The notes under the pieces are model-generated. The model made no database searches, was not told the DNA's origin, and saw only the letters and a program-made list of their open reading frames with translations. Positions 29,298 to 38,507 of a DNA stretch of 64,000 nucleotides are shown piece after piece. The translations under genes and the position numbers were made by a program. Source of the stretch: Bradyrhizobium lablabi (GTDB lineage: Bacteria > Pseudomonadota > Alphaproteobacteria > Rhizobiales > Xanthobacteraceae); NCBI RefSeq assembly GCF_018129385.1, contig NZ_JAFCLN010000002.1, positions 248,001-312,000 of the forward strand. The letters are read 5' to 3'. The number at the start of each line of letters is the position of its first letter. The stretch's first letter is position 1.

Positions 29298-30431
29298 ATG
29301 AACCCTCCCAACCATTTTGAACTCCTAGCGACCAACGGCGAGGCCCGGGCCGGCCGCCTGGCCACGCCGCACGGTCTGGTGCAGACGCCGGCCTTCATGC
29401 CGGTCGGCACGGCCGGCGCGATGAAGGGCATGCACTGGCGCGACGTGCGCGATGCCGGCGCCGACATCGTGCTCGGCAATACCTATCACCTGATGCTGCG
29501 GCCCGGCGCGGAGCGCATCGCGGCGCTGGGCGGTTTGCAGAGATTCACCGGGTGGGGCGGGCCGATGCTCACCGATTCCGGCGGCTTCCAGGTGATGTCG
29601 CTGTCGGAGCTGCGCAAGGTCACGGAGCATGCGGTGACGTTCCGATCGCATATCGACGGCACCAAGGTGGAGCTGTCGCCGGAGCGCTCGATCGAGGTGC
29701 AGCGGTTGCTCGGCTCCGACATCGCGATGCAGATGGACGAATGCGTGCGGCTGCCGGCCGAGCGCGGCGACATCGAGCGTGCGATGCTTTTGTCATTGCG
29801 CTGGGCCGAGCGCAGCAAGCGCGCGTTCGAGAGTGCGCCCGAAGGCTACATGCTGTTCGGCATCGTGCAGGGTGGCGACGTGCCGGCGCTGCGCCAGACG
29901 AGCGCGCGAAAGCTCGTGGAGATCGGTTTCCACGGCTATGCGATCGGCGGGCTGGCGGTCGGCGAGCCGCAGGCAGTGATGCTGGCGATGATCGAGGAGA
30001 GCGCGCCGCTTCTGCCCACAGACCGTCCGCGCTATTTGATGGGCGTCGGCACGCCCGAGGATCTGTTGGAGGCGGTAGCGCGCGGCATCGACATGTTCGA
30101 TTGCGTGATGCCGACCCGCAACGGCCGCCACGGCATGGCATTCACGCGCTTCGGCCAGATCAACCTGCGCAACGCCCGCCACGCCGACGACCCGCGGCCG
30201 CTGGACGAAGAGAGTTTGTGGCCGGCTGCGAAAAGCTATTCGCGCGCCTATCTTCACCATCTCGTGCGTTCAGGGGAGACGCTGGGCGCGATGCTGCTGT
30301 CGGAGATCAATGTCGCGTACTATCAGCAGCTCATGCGCGATATGCGCACGGCGATTTGCAGCGGCACATTTGAAGCATTCAAAAATGAAACGCGCGCCGG
30401 GTGGGCGCGCGGTGACATCGCTCCAACGTGA
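29298..30431 (+). CDS. tgt: Queuine/preQ1 tRNA-guanine transglycosylase
   Basis: A 377-residue TGT that swaps guanine-34 for preQ1 in tRNAs with GUN anticodons. Signatures are [38 protein letters not shown] with the catalytic Asp, [16 protein letters not shown] and [16 protein letters not shown] with the nucleophile Asp. It ends with the C-terminal zinc-site segment [19 protein letters not shown] 29298 gives the usual length. queA lies to the left in the same orientation. Confidence 0.97.
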   Translation: MNPPNHFELLATNGEARAGRLATPHGLVQTPAFMPVGTAGAMKGMHWRDVRDAGADIVLGNTYHLMLRPGAERIAALGGLQRFTGWGGPMLTDSGGFQVMSLSELRKVTEHAVTFRSHIDGTKVELSPERSIEVQRLLGSDIAMQMDECVRLPAERGDIERAMLLSLRWAERSKRAFESAPEGYMLFGIVQGGDVPALRQTSARKLVEIGFHGYAIGGLAVGEPQAVMLAMIEESAPLLPTDRPRYLMGVGTPEDLLEAVARGIDMFDCVMPTRNGRHGMAFTRFGQINLRNARHADDPRPLDEESLWPAAKSYSRAYLHHLVRSGETLGAMLLSEINVAYYQQLMRDMRTAICSGTFEAFKNETRAGWARGDIAPT

Positions 30432-30443
30432 GCGCTTCACAAC

Positions 30444-30659
30444 TCAGTTACATTGGAAGCGCTTCACGGAGTGTTTTGTGACAAAACCATAACCGCAGGT
30501 GTCGCACGTCCACAGATACGAGATGACGTGGTCAGTCAGGTACGCCGATGCTTCCGCGGCAACCATGGAATCTGCGCAGACCGGGCAGGTTGGTAGATCA
30601 CTTCCGCGCGGGTCGGGTTGAGACGCGATGGTCGACAGAATTTCAGCAACTGCTGGCAT
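30444..30659 (-). CDS. Small zinc-ribbon-like protein
   Basis: A 71-residue protein. Two Cys pairs, CPVC near residue 25 and CDTC near residue 52, separated by a hydrophobic middle (YLTDHVISYLW), look like a zinc ribbon. AAAGGAGG eight bases upstream fixes the start at ATG 30659. Short proteins like this are common in rhizobia; a role in nucleic-acid binding is possible but not shown. It is convergent with tgt. Confidence 0.68.
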   Translation of the reverse strand: MPAVAEILSTIASQPDPRGSDLPTCPVCADSMVAAEASAYLTDHVISYLWTCDTCGYGFVTKHSVKRFQCN

Positions 30660-30903
30660 CGTGACCTCCTTTGCGTTCAGAACCTGGGTTTCCACTCACG
30701 ACGAAAGTATACACTGAAATCTTTGACGCTGTCGCAACACAAATGCGTTGGCTTTGCGTTATTTGAAGAATTTCAATAGTTCCCGATTTTGCGATGCAGC
30801 GAATTCTTTGATGCACGCGTTGCACCTTGCGCGTAGCCATGCGGTGCACCTAACTTGGGGAACTGCAATTCCCCCGCACATCTCGCCAACAGGAGCGCTT
30901 GCG

Positions 30904-31881
30904 ATGGACGCCTCGTCAACCACGGGTGCAGTGCACCGTCCCGGCCGCGGCCGCGTCTTCGATTCCATCGTGGACGCCATCGGCGATACGCCGATCGTGC
31001 GCCTGCGCAAGCTGCCGCAAGCCCACGGCGTCAACGCCACGATTTTAGCAAAACTCGAATATTTCAACCCTGCGGCGAGTGTGAAGGACCGCATCGGGGC
31101 TGCGATGATCATCGCGATGGAGAAGGCGGGCATCGTCAACGCCGACACCGTGCTGATCGAGCCGACCTCGGGCAATACCGGCATCGCGCTCGCTTTTGTC
31201 GCGGCCTCGCGCGGCTACCGGCTGAAACTGGTGATGCCGGAATCGATGTCGATCGAGCGGCGCAAGATGCTGGCCTTCCTCGGCGCCGAGATCATTTTGA
31301 CGCCGGCGGCGCAGGGCATGAAGGGTTCGATCGCAACGGCGGAGGAGCTGGTGCGGACCACGCCCAATGCCGTGATGCCGCAGCAGTTCAAGAACCTCGC
31401 CAATCCAGAAATCCATCGCCGCACCACGGCGGAGGAGATCTGGAACGACACCGGCGGCAATATCGATTTCTTCGTGGCCGGCGTCGGCACCGGCGGGACC
31501 ATCACCGGCGTCGGCCAGGTGCTCAAACCGCGCAAGCCGTCGCTCCGGATCATCGCGGTCGAGCCGGAGGAAAGCCCGGTGCTGTCGGGCGGGCAGCACA
31601 CGCCGCACAAGATCCAGGGCATCGGCGCCGGTTTCATTCCGGACATTCTGGATCGCTCTGTCATCGACGAGATCGTCAAGGTCAACAGCGCGACCGCGAT
31701 CGAAACCTCGCGCGCGCTGGCGCGCCAGGAGGGTATTCCCGGCGGCATCTCTTCGGGTGCGGCGATTGCCGCCGCGCTGGAGGTCGGCAAGCGGCCGGAA
31801 GCGGCGGGCAAGACGGTGCTCGCCATCGTGCCGTCGTTCTCCGAACGCTATCTGTCGACCGCCCTGTTTGAAGGAATCTGA
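30904..31881 (+). CDS. cysK: Cysteine synthase A
   Basis: A 325-residue PLP enzyme, O-acetylserine sulfhydrylase. The PLP Lys is Lys61 in [11 protein letters not shown], the substrate loop is [13 protein letters not shown] and the phosphate loop is [10 protein letters not shown]. The C-terminal [13 protein letters not shown] is typical of CysK. AGGAG is positioned before ATG 30904. A small BrnA-like gene follows after three bases. Makes cysteine from O-acetylserine and sulfide. Confidence 0.94.
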   Translation: MDASSTTGAVHRPGRGRVFDSIVDAIGDTPIVRLRKLPQAHGVNATILAKLEYFNPAASVKDRIGAAMIIAMEKAGIVNADTVLIEPTSGNTGIALAFVAASRGYRLKLVMPESMSIERRKMLAFLGAEIILTPAAQGMKGSIATAEELVRTTPNAVMPQQFKNLANPEIHRRTTAEEIWNDTGGNIDFFVAGVGTGGTITGVGQVLKPRKPSLRIIAVEPEESPVLSGGQHTPHKIQGIGAGFIPDILDRSVIDEIVKVNSATAIETSRALARQEGIPGGISSGAAIAAALEVGKRPEAAGKTVLAIVPSFSERYLSTALFEGI

Positions 31882-31884
31882 TTC

Positions 31885-32124
31885 ATGCCCGACCAGCCGC
31901 GACGGCCGCGAACCCTGAACGATGCCCGCACCGAAGCGGAAGCAGCCTTCAAGCGCACCACGACCAAGCCGGTGGAAGCCCCGCCGAAGCAGGCGGCGAT
32001 CCCCGGCGTGCGTGAGCAGGTGACGCTGCGCATCGACCAGGATGTGCTGGAATACTTTCAGGAGGGCGGTCCCGGCTGGCAGGACCGGATCAACGAGGCG
32101 CTGCGCAAGGCGGCGGGGAAGTAA
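31885..32124 (+). CDS. BrnA-like antitoxin domain protein (no toxin partner)
   Basis: A 79-residue protein. The C-terminal half VTLRIDQDVLEYFQEGGPGW followed by QDRINEALRK matches the BrnA antitoxin family, a ribbon-helix-helix fold. The usual BrnT toxin is absent on both sides: the neighbours are cysK, three bases upstream, and a terminator. The first 40 residues are Pro/Lys-rich and disordered. It may have become a regulator of the cysK operon; that is inference. Confidence 0.75.
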   Translation: MPDQPRRPRTLNDARTEAEAAFKRTTTKPVEAPPKQAAIPGVREQVTLRIDQDVLEYFQEGGPGWQDRINEALRKAAGK

Positions 32125-32129
32125 GCATA

Positions 32130-32240
32130 CCCGTCATCCTGAGGCGCCCTCGCAAACGCGCGGGCCTCGAAGGATGAATCGGCCACCGACGGGCCGTCGC
32201 CCTTCGAGGCTCGCTTCGCGAGTGCCTCAGGGTGACGGTG
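32130..32240. repeat. Palindromic repeat of the CCTGAGG family, copy 2
   Basis: Left arm starts CCGTCATCCTGAGGCGCCCT and the right arm ends GTGCCTCAGGGTGACGG, with smaller paired segments CGAAGGATGA and GCCCTTCGAGG inside. Related to units at 23160 and 35673. Confidence 0.75.
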
Positions 32241-32263
32241 CCGAGCATTGGATCAGCAGAACA

Positions 32264-32292
32264 AAAAGCCCGGGAGATGATCCCGGGCTTTT
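32264..32292. terminator. Bidirectional Rho-independent terminator
   Basis: Perfect 12-bp stem AAAAGCCCGGGA / TCCCGGGCTTTT with a five-base loop, serving both the cysK unit and the convergent caspase gene at 32315. Confidence 0.9.
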
Positions 32293-32314
32293 GCCTGTCT
32301 GAGGCGATCACGGC

Positions 32315-33742
32315 TCAGCGGAGCATGCCGCCCATCACGCCGCCGATGAAGCGGCCGGCGCCGGCGGGATCCGGGCCGTGGGAGCGTTGTTGTTGATAGC
32401 CGCCGCCACCGCCTCCGCCACCACCGCTGCTGGCGCGGCGACGCTGCTTCGGCTCCTCGTCGCTGGAGCTCGCGGTCGGCGTAGTCGCCACGATTTCGGT
32501 CAGCAGCGCCTTGTGCTGGAGCTTGTTGAGATAGCCGCTGGCGGGATAGCCACGCGCGGCCTGCCAGCGCTTGATCACCGAGCGGGTGGATTCGTTGAAC
32601 GCGCCCGTGACCTTGTTATCGAAGCCGAGGCCATTGAGGCGGCGCTGCACGTCGCGGCGCTGGCCCTTGTCGAGGCCGATCTGGTCCTCGGTGAGCTGGC
32701 TCGATTCCGCGGTGAAGGTTGCAGGATCAATGCCGGTGGTGAGGTTGCGGGTCTGGCTGTCCTTATCCGTCTTGCCGCTTTCCAGCGCTGCCATGCGCGA
32801 CAGCGCCAGCGGCCTGAACTGGCCGTTCGGGTAGTTGGTCAAATAGGCCTGTAGCTCTTCGGGCTTGTTGGAGTCCTTGATCGAACGCCAGAACTCCACC
32901 TCGACCTCCGAACCCGGCGTAACAGCAGCGACGGCGGGCGCGCTCGGCGCGGCGCCGGGGGCGGCCGGGGCGGGCGCGCCGTTGAGGTAGACCGAGCCGA
33001 TCAGGTTGGTGTGGCCCCAGGGAAGCTGCCCCTTGTTGGTCTCCTCGTTGACCTGGGCGCGGACCTTGGTCATGGCCTGCTGGATCTCGACGCCGGGCTG
33101 GGTGATGTTGGCGAGCAGCGCGCGCGTGAACGGTGAGTTGCCGCCTTCGGTGCCGTCAAGCGCGGTCTGGCCGGGGCCGGTCGCAAACGCGATGAGGGTG
33201 CCTTCGCCCGACTTCATCTCGGCAAGGCCGGTCTGCACGTTGACGCTGCGGGTCGCCGAGTTCGACTTGATCTTGGCGGCGAACGGATTGTCGCGGCAGG
33301 CATCGAGGAACACCAGCTTGACCTTGGCATCGCCCATGGTCTGCTCGAGTGTGAGGTCGATGTTGATGGCGGCCCCGAGCTTCACGTCCATTTCGGATTT
33401 GATGTCGGCATCGACCGGCAGGAGATAGTTGGTGCCCGAGATGGCGATGCCGTGGCCGGCATAGAAGAACACGGCGACGTCGGCGCCTTGCGCGCGCTTG
33501 CCGAAATCGAGCAGCCGCTCGGTCATCTTGTCGCGGGTGAGGTTGGAGCCTTCGACCACTTCGAAGCCGACATTGCGCAGCGCGCCGGCGATCGCCTTGG
33601 CGTCGATCGGCGGATTGGGAAGCTGGGCCACGTTCTTGTAGGTGCCGTTGCCGACGACGAAGGCGACGCGCTTGTCGGCCTTGGCGCTGGTCGCCGCAAA
33701 TGCCATGCAGACCAGCGAAACGATGAGGGTGAAGTAGCGCAT
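32315..33742 (-). CDS. Exported caspase-like protease (C14) with peptidoglycan-binding domain
   Basis: A 475-residue protein. The signal peptide MRYFTLIVSLVCMAFAATSA starts at ATG 33742. The C14 p20-like domain (about 24-240) has the catalytic dyad His97 in FYAGHGIA and Cys149 in FLDACRDNPF, and a conserved NYLLPVDA. After an Ala/Pro linker comes a peptidoglycan_binding_1 domain (about 375-430, RRDVQRRLNGLGF through FNESTRSVIKRWQ). The end is Gly-rich. Related caspases form a cluster at 43.6-47.5 kb. Cleavage probably follows Arg or Lys, as in orthocaspases, which is inferred. Confidence 0.88.
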   Translation of the reverse strand: MRYFTLIVSLVCMAFAATSAKADKRVAFVVGNGTYKNVAQLPNPPIDAKAIAGALRNVGFEVVEGSNLTRDKMTERLLDFGKRAQGADVAVFFYAGHGIAISGTNYLLPVDADIKSEMDVKLGAAINIDLTLEQTMGDAKVKLVFLDACRDNPFAAKIKSNSATRSVNVQTGLAEMKSGEGTLIAFATGPGQTALDGTEGGNSPFTRALLANITQPGVEIQQAMTKVRAQVNEETNKGQLPWGHTNLIGSVYLNGAPAPAAPGAAPSAPAVAAVTPGSEVEVEFWRSIKDSNKPEELQAYLTNYPNGQFRPLALSRMAALESGKTDKDSQTRNLTTGIDPATFTAESSQLTEDQIGLDKGQRRDVQRRLNGLGFDNKVTGAFNESTRSVIKRWQAARGYPASGYLNKLQHKALLTEIVATTPTASSSDEEPKQRRRASSGGGGGGGGGYQQQRSHGPDPAGAGRFIGGVMGGMLR

Positions 33743-33954
33743 TGGAAAATACCCCGCAGAATCGAAAACGTTTTGGCAGTAACGCTGCCACACAGACTAC
33801 ATGAAACGGCCATGCTTCGCGCCAGAAAAAATTGAGCGCCCGTGCCCATCTTTCAGCGCCGGCCATCGGCCGCAACGGTTACGCAGCCGGCCGCCAAGGC
33901 TGCGTGATCTGGATCACAAATGGCAGAGGAATCGGGAAGGAAATTCTGTGGATG

Positions 33955-34833
33955 TCAGGTACTTGCGCGCGCCGGCGCGGGACTGCCCGGCCTCAGGTTG
34001 AGGAAATTGCCGGTGAGGATCAGCGCCGCGCCAAGCACGGTGAAGGCATCCAGCCGCTCCGAATAGAGCAGCCAGCCCATCAAGGCGGTGAGCGGAACCC
34101 GCAGGAAATCCATCGGAACCACGACGGTGGCATCGGCGTATAGCATCGCCCGCGTCATGCAATAGTGCGAGAACGTGCCGCAGAAGGCCACCACGATAGC
34201 CCAGCCCCACGCGGTCGGCGATGGCCAGGTCCACACATAGAGGCCGGGGAGCAGACTGCCGACGACCTGCACCAGAGCCATGTAGAGGACAATCGTCACC
34301 GTCTGTTCGGTGCGGGTCAGCGACTTCACCATGGCCACGGAAACGCCAAAGCCGACGGCGGCCGCAAGTGCGATCAATTGCCCGATATTGATCTCACCGG
34401 CCGCGGGACGAACGATCGTGACGACGCCGATAATGCCGAGCACGATCGCGCCGAACTTCCAGAGCGTGACGCGCTCGCCGAGAAACAGCGCGGCGACGAT
34501 GGCGGTCCAGATCGGCATGGTGAATTCGATCGCCACGACCTGGCCGATCGGAATCAGCGTCAGCGCAAAGAACCAGCCGAGCTGCGCTCCAAAATGGATG
34601 GTGTTGCGCCCGATATGCAATGGCAGACGCTGGGTTCTGATGGCCGCAAAACCGCCGGCGCGATGAATCAGCGGATAGAGCAGGAGGAGCCCGACGCTGG
34701 AGCGGATCAGGATCAGTTGGAACACGTTCAGCTCACGCAACACCTCACGGCCGGCGACCGTGATCATCAGCATCAGCGCGAGCCAGCCGGCCATCCACAG
34801 CGCGGCCATCGGTTTGGAGGGGGTGCGTTCCAT
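33955..34833 (-). CDS. EamA/DMT family transporter
   Basis: A 292-residue inner-membrane protein with ten hydrophobic helices in two EamA repeats (about 15-145 and 160-285). The second repeat ends in ALMGWLLYSERLDAF followed by GAALILTGNFLNLR, typical of drug/metabolite exporters. Substrate unknown. ATG 34833 is chosen; a TTG at 34896 would add a non-hydrophobic tail. It diverges from the RidA gene. Confidence 0.88.
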   Translation of the reverse strand: MERTPSKPMAALWMAGWLALMLMITVAGREVLRELNVFQLILIRSSVGLLLLYPLIHRAGGFAAIRTQRLPLHIGRNTIHFGAQLGWFFALTLIPIGQVVAIEFTMPIWTAIVAALFLGERVTLWKFGAIVLGIIGVVTIVRPAAGEINIGQLIALAAAVGFGVSVAMVKSLTRTEQTVTIVLYMALVQVVGSLLPGLYVWTWPSPTAWGWAIVVAFCGTFSHYCMTRAMLYADATVVVPMDFLRVPLTALMGWLLYSERLDAFTVLGAALILTGNFLNLRPGSPAPARAST

Positions 34834-34991
34834 CGGCAGGAGTTTCAAAGCGGGGAGGCCGGTATGTTCGACCTTGCCTGCCTTTGCAACGGGCAAATCT
34901 GCCGACCCCGCGATGCGCGAGACGATTTTCGCAGTGGGATCATCGGCCTGAACGGTGCTAAGGAAGCCGCCTGTTCCAGGGAGGAATTTTC

Positions 34992-35387
34992 ATGCGCATT
35001 CTGCAACCGGCCGAATGGTCGAAACCGCGCGGCTTTTCGCACGGCGTTACCGTGGATGGCCCCGGCAAATGGGTGGTGCTGGCCGGCCAGACCGGCGGCG
35101 ACGAGAAGGGCGACTACGCGCCCGACATGGCGGCCCAGGTCGGCTCGGCCTTGAAGCGCATCGTCAAGCTGCTCGGCGAAGCAGGGGCTGGCCCCGAGCA
35201 CATCGTGCGGCTGACCTGGTATCTGACCAGCCGCAGCGAGTATGAGACCGCGGGCGCGGGCATCGGCGCGGCGTGGAAGGAAACGCTCGGCCGCAACTTT
35301 CCGCCGTCGACGCTGCTCTATATCGGCGGCCTCGTCGACGAGAGAGCAAAAGTCGAAATCGAAGTCACCGCTTTCATCCCGGCATAG
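34992..35387 (+). CDS. RidA/YjgF family protein
   Basis: A 131-residue member of the RidA superfamily, small trimeric deaminases that remove reactive enamines and imines. Visible marks are FSHGVTVDGPGKWVVLAGQT, the central VGSALKRIVKLLGEAG, VRLTWYLTS and the end KVEIEVTAFIPA. The active-site Arg of true RidA is not evident, so its activity may differ. GAGGA lies before the ATG. A 66-residue gene follows after 15 bases, probably in the same transcript. Confidence 0.87.
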   Translation: MRILQPAEWSKPRGFSHGVTVDGPGKWVVLAGQTGGDEKGDYAPDMAAQVGSALKRIVKLLGEAGAGPEHIVRLTWYLTSRSEYETAGAGIGAAWKETLGRNFPPSTLLYIGGLVDERAKVEIEVTAFIPA

Positions 35388-35402
35388 GAAACTCTTCGGA
35401 CG

Positions 35403-35603
35403 ATGACCCAACGAAAAACTTCAGCGGATTTTGTCACTGCCTTCGCCACCGGCTGGCCCGAGAGCCAGCCTGACGTCCTGGTGCTGTCGCTGACCACGCA
35501 CAAGGGCGTGCAGGATTTTGCGCTCACCAAAGAGCAGGCCTTGCTGATCGCAAAAACCATGAAGGAAACCGCGGACAGGCTGCAAAAGCCGAAAACCGCG
35601 TAG
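35403..35603 (+). CDS. Small hypothetical protein in the RidA operon
   Basis: A 66-residue soluble protein with no known domain. Sequence DVLVLSLTTHKGVQDFALTK followed by EQALLIAKTMKETADRLQKP suggests a beta-hairpin and a long helix. The short distance to the RidA gene implies co-transcription. A MITE-like repeat begins six bases after the stop. Confidence 0.65.
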   Translation: MTQRKTSADFVTAFATGWPESQPDVLVLSLTTHKGVQDFALTKEQALLIAKTMKETADRLQKPKTA

Positions 35604-35608
35604 ACAAA

Positions 35609-35858
35609 ATACCCTCGGGGTTCAGCCCAGGGCTATCGCATATGACCCATTGAGCGTGTGAGCGAGCCCGGCCTTCATGGTTCGAGACGCGCCGCAAGCG
35701 GCGCTCCTCACCATGAGGGTCCTAGGATTTTACTGCGAAACAAGACCTCATCCTGAGGAGCCCGCCAAAGGCGGGCGTCTCGAAGGATGGCCACAACGAA
35801 GTCGCCTCATCGAGTCCTCGCTCATATGCGATAGCCCGGGGGTTCAGCCCGAGGGTAT
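35609..35858. mobile_element. MITE-like element with 37-bp terminal inverted repeats
   Basis: Left arm 35609-35645 starts ATACCCTCGGGGTTCAGCCC and right arm 35822-35858 ends with the complementary CCCGAGGGTAT; both share GGCTATCGCATATGA at the inner side. Each arm also has a small internal GGGTTCAGCCC-type palindrome. The 176 bases between hold two units of the CTCATGGTGAGG repeat family (35673-35790). No coding frame and no clear target duplication. Confidence 0.55.
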
Positions 35859-35866
35859 GATCTGCC

Positions 35867-36352
35867 TTATTTCGACATCGACAGATCGGCGCCGCGGAAG
35901 ATGTTGTCGGCGCGGATCGTGATCGACTGCTTGTTGCCCGCCGTGCGCAGGCTGATATTGGCGTTAAAGCCGGCGGCGGTCGCCACCACCTGGAAATTGC
36001 CGCCACCGCCGCGGCCGGCAAGGTTGCCGCCGACATTGCGGCTGGTTTCGCTCCAGGTGCCGGAAACCTCGCCACCCTGTGCAACCACCTCGGCGCGCAG
36101 GTCGAACTTGTAGGCGTCGCTGGCGCAGGTCAAAACCATACTCATGCTGCCGCCGGGCACGGTGTAGGTGGCGCGGCAGCGCAGCCGCTCCTTCGAGCCG
36201 TCATCCAGCGTCACCGTGCCGCCGCCGTGCCAATTGCCCGCCATGCCGGCAAAAGGTCCGCCCGCCTGGGCATGCGCGACGGCGGTTGACGTTACAAAAA
36301 AAGCGGCGGCTGCAAATGCGAGCCGCCGCGAATGAGCGAAGGTGCGAGCCAA
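35867..36352 (-). CDS. Exported hypothetical protein
   Basis: About 161 residues if it begins at TTG 36352, which puts ARTFAHSRRLAFAAAAFFV and the cut AHAQA at the front as a signal peptide. Longer starts exist inside the upstream gene but give no signal. The mature domain opens FAGMAGNWHGGGTVTLDDG, a lipocalin-like start, with two Cys (LRCRATY, LTCASDA). Its upstream neighbour has a similar size class and shares the exported, glycine-rich character. Function unknown. Confidence 0.65.
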   Translation of the reverse strand: MARTFAHSRRLAFAAAAFFVTSTAVAHAQAGGPFAGMAGNWHGGGTVTLDDGSKERLRCRATYTVPGGSMSMVLTCASDAYKFDLRAEVVAQGGEVSGTWSETSRNVGGNLAGRGGGGNFQVVATAAGFNANISLRTAGNKQSITIRADNIFRGADLSMSK

Positions 36353-36356
36353 AGAT

Positions 36357-36704
36357 TTAGCGACGGGAAGCTTCCCATCGACCGCTGCACGGGACGCCCG
36401 CTGATGCACCATTCCACTTCCCCGATCCGGAGTTGCCACTGAGTTGACCGTTCGCATATGCACCATTGATCGAGACTCGCACAAGACCCCCGGTGCTGAC
36501 GCTGCCCGAGATCGGGCCACCCGAAATCTTGCCGTCGGTGACAGTCAGGGTTGAGGTGGTCTGCGCATCGCAACTGCCGGTCTTGGTGGCCACGGTAACC
36601 TGCCACAGGCCGTCATAAGGGTGCTGGGCGGACGCGGAAGCGCTGGCGAGGCCGGCAACGAGCAGGGAAGCAGCAAAAAGCAAGCGGATGCGGTTGTGAC
36701 GCAT
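36357..36704 (-). CDS. Exported hypothetical protein
   Basis: A 115-residue exported protein: the signal peptide is MRHNRIRLLFAASLLVAGLA and the cut follows ASASA. The mature part starts QHPYDGLWQVTVATKTGSCD, has two Cys (GSCDAQ, GVPCSG) that could pair, and a Gly/Ser-rich middle with alternating beta pattern. It ends five bases before the TTG start of the next gene, so they form an operon. No family known to me. Confidence 0.68.
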   Translation of the reverse strand: MRHNRIRLLFAASLLVAGLASASASAQHPYDGLWQVTVATKTGSCDAQTTSTLTVTDGKISGGPISGSVSTGGLVRVSINGAYANGQLSGNSGSGKWNGASAGVPCSGRWEASRR

Positions 36705-36899
36705 GAATCAATCCTTCAAATGTCGGGTGATGCTGTAGCGGCTTATTTCGGCAGAATGTGACGAAACTTTGATGCGCCGCAGCATCAAGGAAAGTTCCTG
36801 TGAACACAAGCACATCGTGGTGAATTTGGTTCCAGCCACGGAACAAAATATCACTTTGTTTCGCTACTATAATACCCTTTCTAGGATCGACCAGCGAGC

Positions 36900-37499
36900 C
36901 TAGTGCTTGGCTGGCGTCAGGTTGGGCGCCAGGGTAGCGAACTGCTCGTCCTGCGGCTTGGCCGGCAGCGACTTGTGGGCCTTGGCATAGTCGATCACTT
37001 CGCCCAGCAGCCGCTGGCCCAACGGCGCCAGCGCGCGTTCCCAGAGTTCCCGGGCAGTCTCGCCCTTGCGGACGAAAACCCAGTCCTGCGCGGCAATGGC
37101 GCCGGCATCCATGCGCTCGGCAAGGTGATAGACGCTGCCGCCGGCGATCGGATCGCCTTCCTTGATGGTCCATTCCACGGCGGCGATGCCGCGATGCCGG
37201 GGCAGGAGTGAAGGATGATAGCCGATGCCGCCGAGCCGTGCCGCGTGCAGCGCCTCGCGGCTGATGCGGGCGTGGCTATGCGCTGTTACGATCAGGTCGG
37301 TGTCCGGCGCAATCTCCGAAGCCGCGACGATCCTGGGATCCGCCTGCACGACGACATCGATTCCGGCGGCCTTGGCGGCACCAGCCAGGCGATCCTCGGG
37401 GTCATGCACGATAACCCGGGCGATATCGACACCGCGCTCTCGCAGCATGTTGAGGGTCGTCACGCCAAAATGGCGGGAGCCGACGAGGGTGATCCGCAT
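36900..37499 (-). CDS. Formyltransferase-like protein (Fmt N-domain type)
   Basis: A 199-residue protein with the formyl_trans_N fold. It starts MRITLVGSRHFGVTTLNMLR, and the active-site loop HPSLLPRHRG is followed by VEWTIKEGDPIAGGSVYHLAERMDAGAI, which includes the catalytic Asp. It lacks the C-terminal tRNA-binding domain of Fmt, so it is not the initiator-tRNA enzyme and may act on an amino sugar or a small amine. ATG 37499 is the natural start. Confidence 0.82.
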   Translation of the reverse strand: MRITLVGSRHFGVTTLNMLRERGVDIARVIVHDPEDRLAGAAKAAGIDVVVQADPRIVAASEIAPDTDLIVTAHSHARISREALHAARLGGIGYHPSLLPRHRGIAAVEWTIKEGDPIAGGSVYHLAERMDAGAIAAQDWVFVRKGETARELWERALAPLGQRLLGEVIDYAKAHKSLPAKPQDEQFATLAPNLTPAKH

Positions 37500-37709
37500 G
37501 AGATTTTCCGTCCGTGGGTAGGCGTCGCCGCCCGTCGATAGCATGTGAGGCGCGCCTGTCCACGCCGGGCCTGAAACACGGCGCGAGGTTATCAACAACG
37601 CAACTGTTGCGCCGCTGCCACAAAAAGCAGCAAAAATGTGTCAGCACTATTGATCGATATCTGAGGTTGTGATTTGGATGCAGTGGGAACTACGCATAGG
37701 GGCGTTCTA

Positions 37710-38414
37710 ATGAAAAGAAGTGGTTTGGTAATTCTGGCGCTGGCGGCGTCGGTTAGTGCTGCGTGCGCGGCTGACATGCCGGCGGCTGCACGCGCGCCGG
37801 TCAAGGCGCCGATATCTCCGGCGTTCAACTGGAGCGGGTTTTATGTCGGTGTGATGGGCGGCTATGGCTGGTCCGATCGGGCCTCGGTCAATGGCTTCGC
37901 CACCACGGGCAATGACTTCAGTGGCGGCTTCGCCGGCGGCACGGTTGGTTTCAACTATCAGCCGGTCGGCAGCGCCTTCGTCATTGGTATCGAGGCGGAC
38001 GCTGCGTGGGCCGATATTGGCCGTTCGACGACTGTCGGCATCGTAACCGTAGCCGACAAGATGCAGGCCTTCGGCTCGGTCACCGGCCGCGTCGGTTTTG
38101 CAGCGGACACTGTGCTGCTCTACGCCAAGGGCGGTTATGCCTGGCTGAACAACGAGATCAGCGGGACGGCGCTCGGAGTGACGATTTCCGAATCGCAAAC
38201 CCACAACGGCTGGACCGTCGGCGGCGGTGTTGAATTCGCCTTCGCTGGCAACTGGTCCGCCAAGGGCGAGTACATGTTCGCGCGCTACAGCGAACAGACC
38301 TATCTCGCGGCGCTCGCGCCTCCCGGCCTCTCGGTCGGATTTGACGTGCACACGGTCAAGGCCGGCATCAACTACCGCTTCGGCTGGGGCGGGCCGGTGG
38401 TCGCGAAGTACTGA
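37710..38414 (+). CDS. Outer-membrane beta-barrel protein, Omp25/31 family
   Basis: A 234-residue Omp25-like protein. The signal peptide MKRSGLVILALAASVSAACA is followed by a Pro/Ala spacer and FNWSGFYVGVMGGYGWSD. The barrel ends FGWGGPVVAKY, matching the end of the other Omp25-like protein at 14973-15734. GGGG lies before ATG 37710. Probably an abundant outer-membrane structural protein. Confidence 0.87.
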   Translation: MKRSGLVILALAASVSAACAADMPAAARAPVKAPISPAFNWSGFYVGVMGGYGWSDRASVNGFATTGNDFSGGFAGGTVGFNYQPVGSAFVIGIEADAAWADIGRSTTVGIVTVADKMQAFGSVTGRVGFAADTVLLYAKGGYAWLNNEISGTALGVTISESQTHNGWTVGGGVEFAFAGNWSAKGEYMFARYSEQTYLAALAPPGLSVGFDVHTVKAGINYRFGWGGPVVAKY

Positions 38415-38455
38415 TATTCAAGTACTGAGGCTTGAGACTTAAGTCGGCGGATCGG

Positions 38456-38487
38456 AAAAGGCGCGGGGCATGACCCGCGCCTTTTTG
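38456..38487. terminator. Rho-independent terminator
   Basis: AAAGGCGCGGG / CCCGCGCCTTT stem with a six-base loop followed by TTTTT on the plus strand. Terminates the Omp25-like gene and may also serve the convergent CNNM gene. Confidence 0.85.
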
Positions 38488-38507
38488 ATTCAACCCTTCT
38501 TCTTGAT

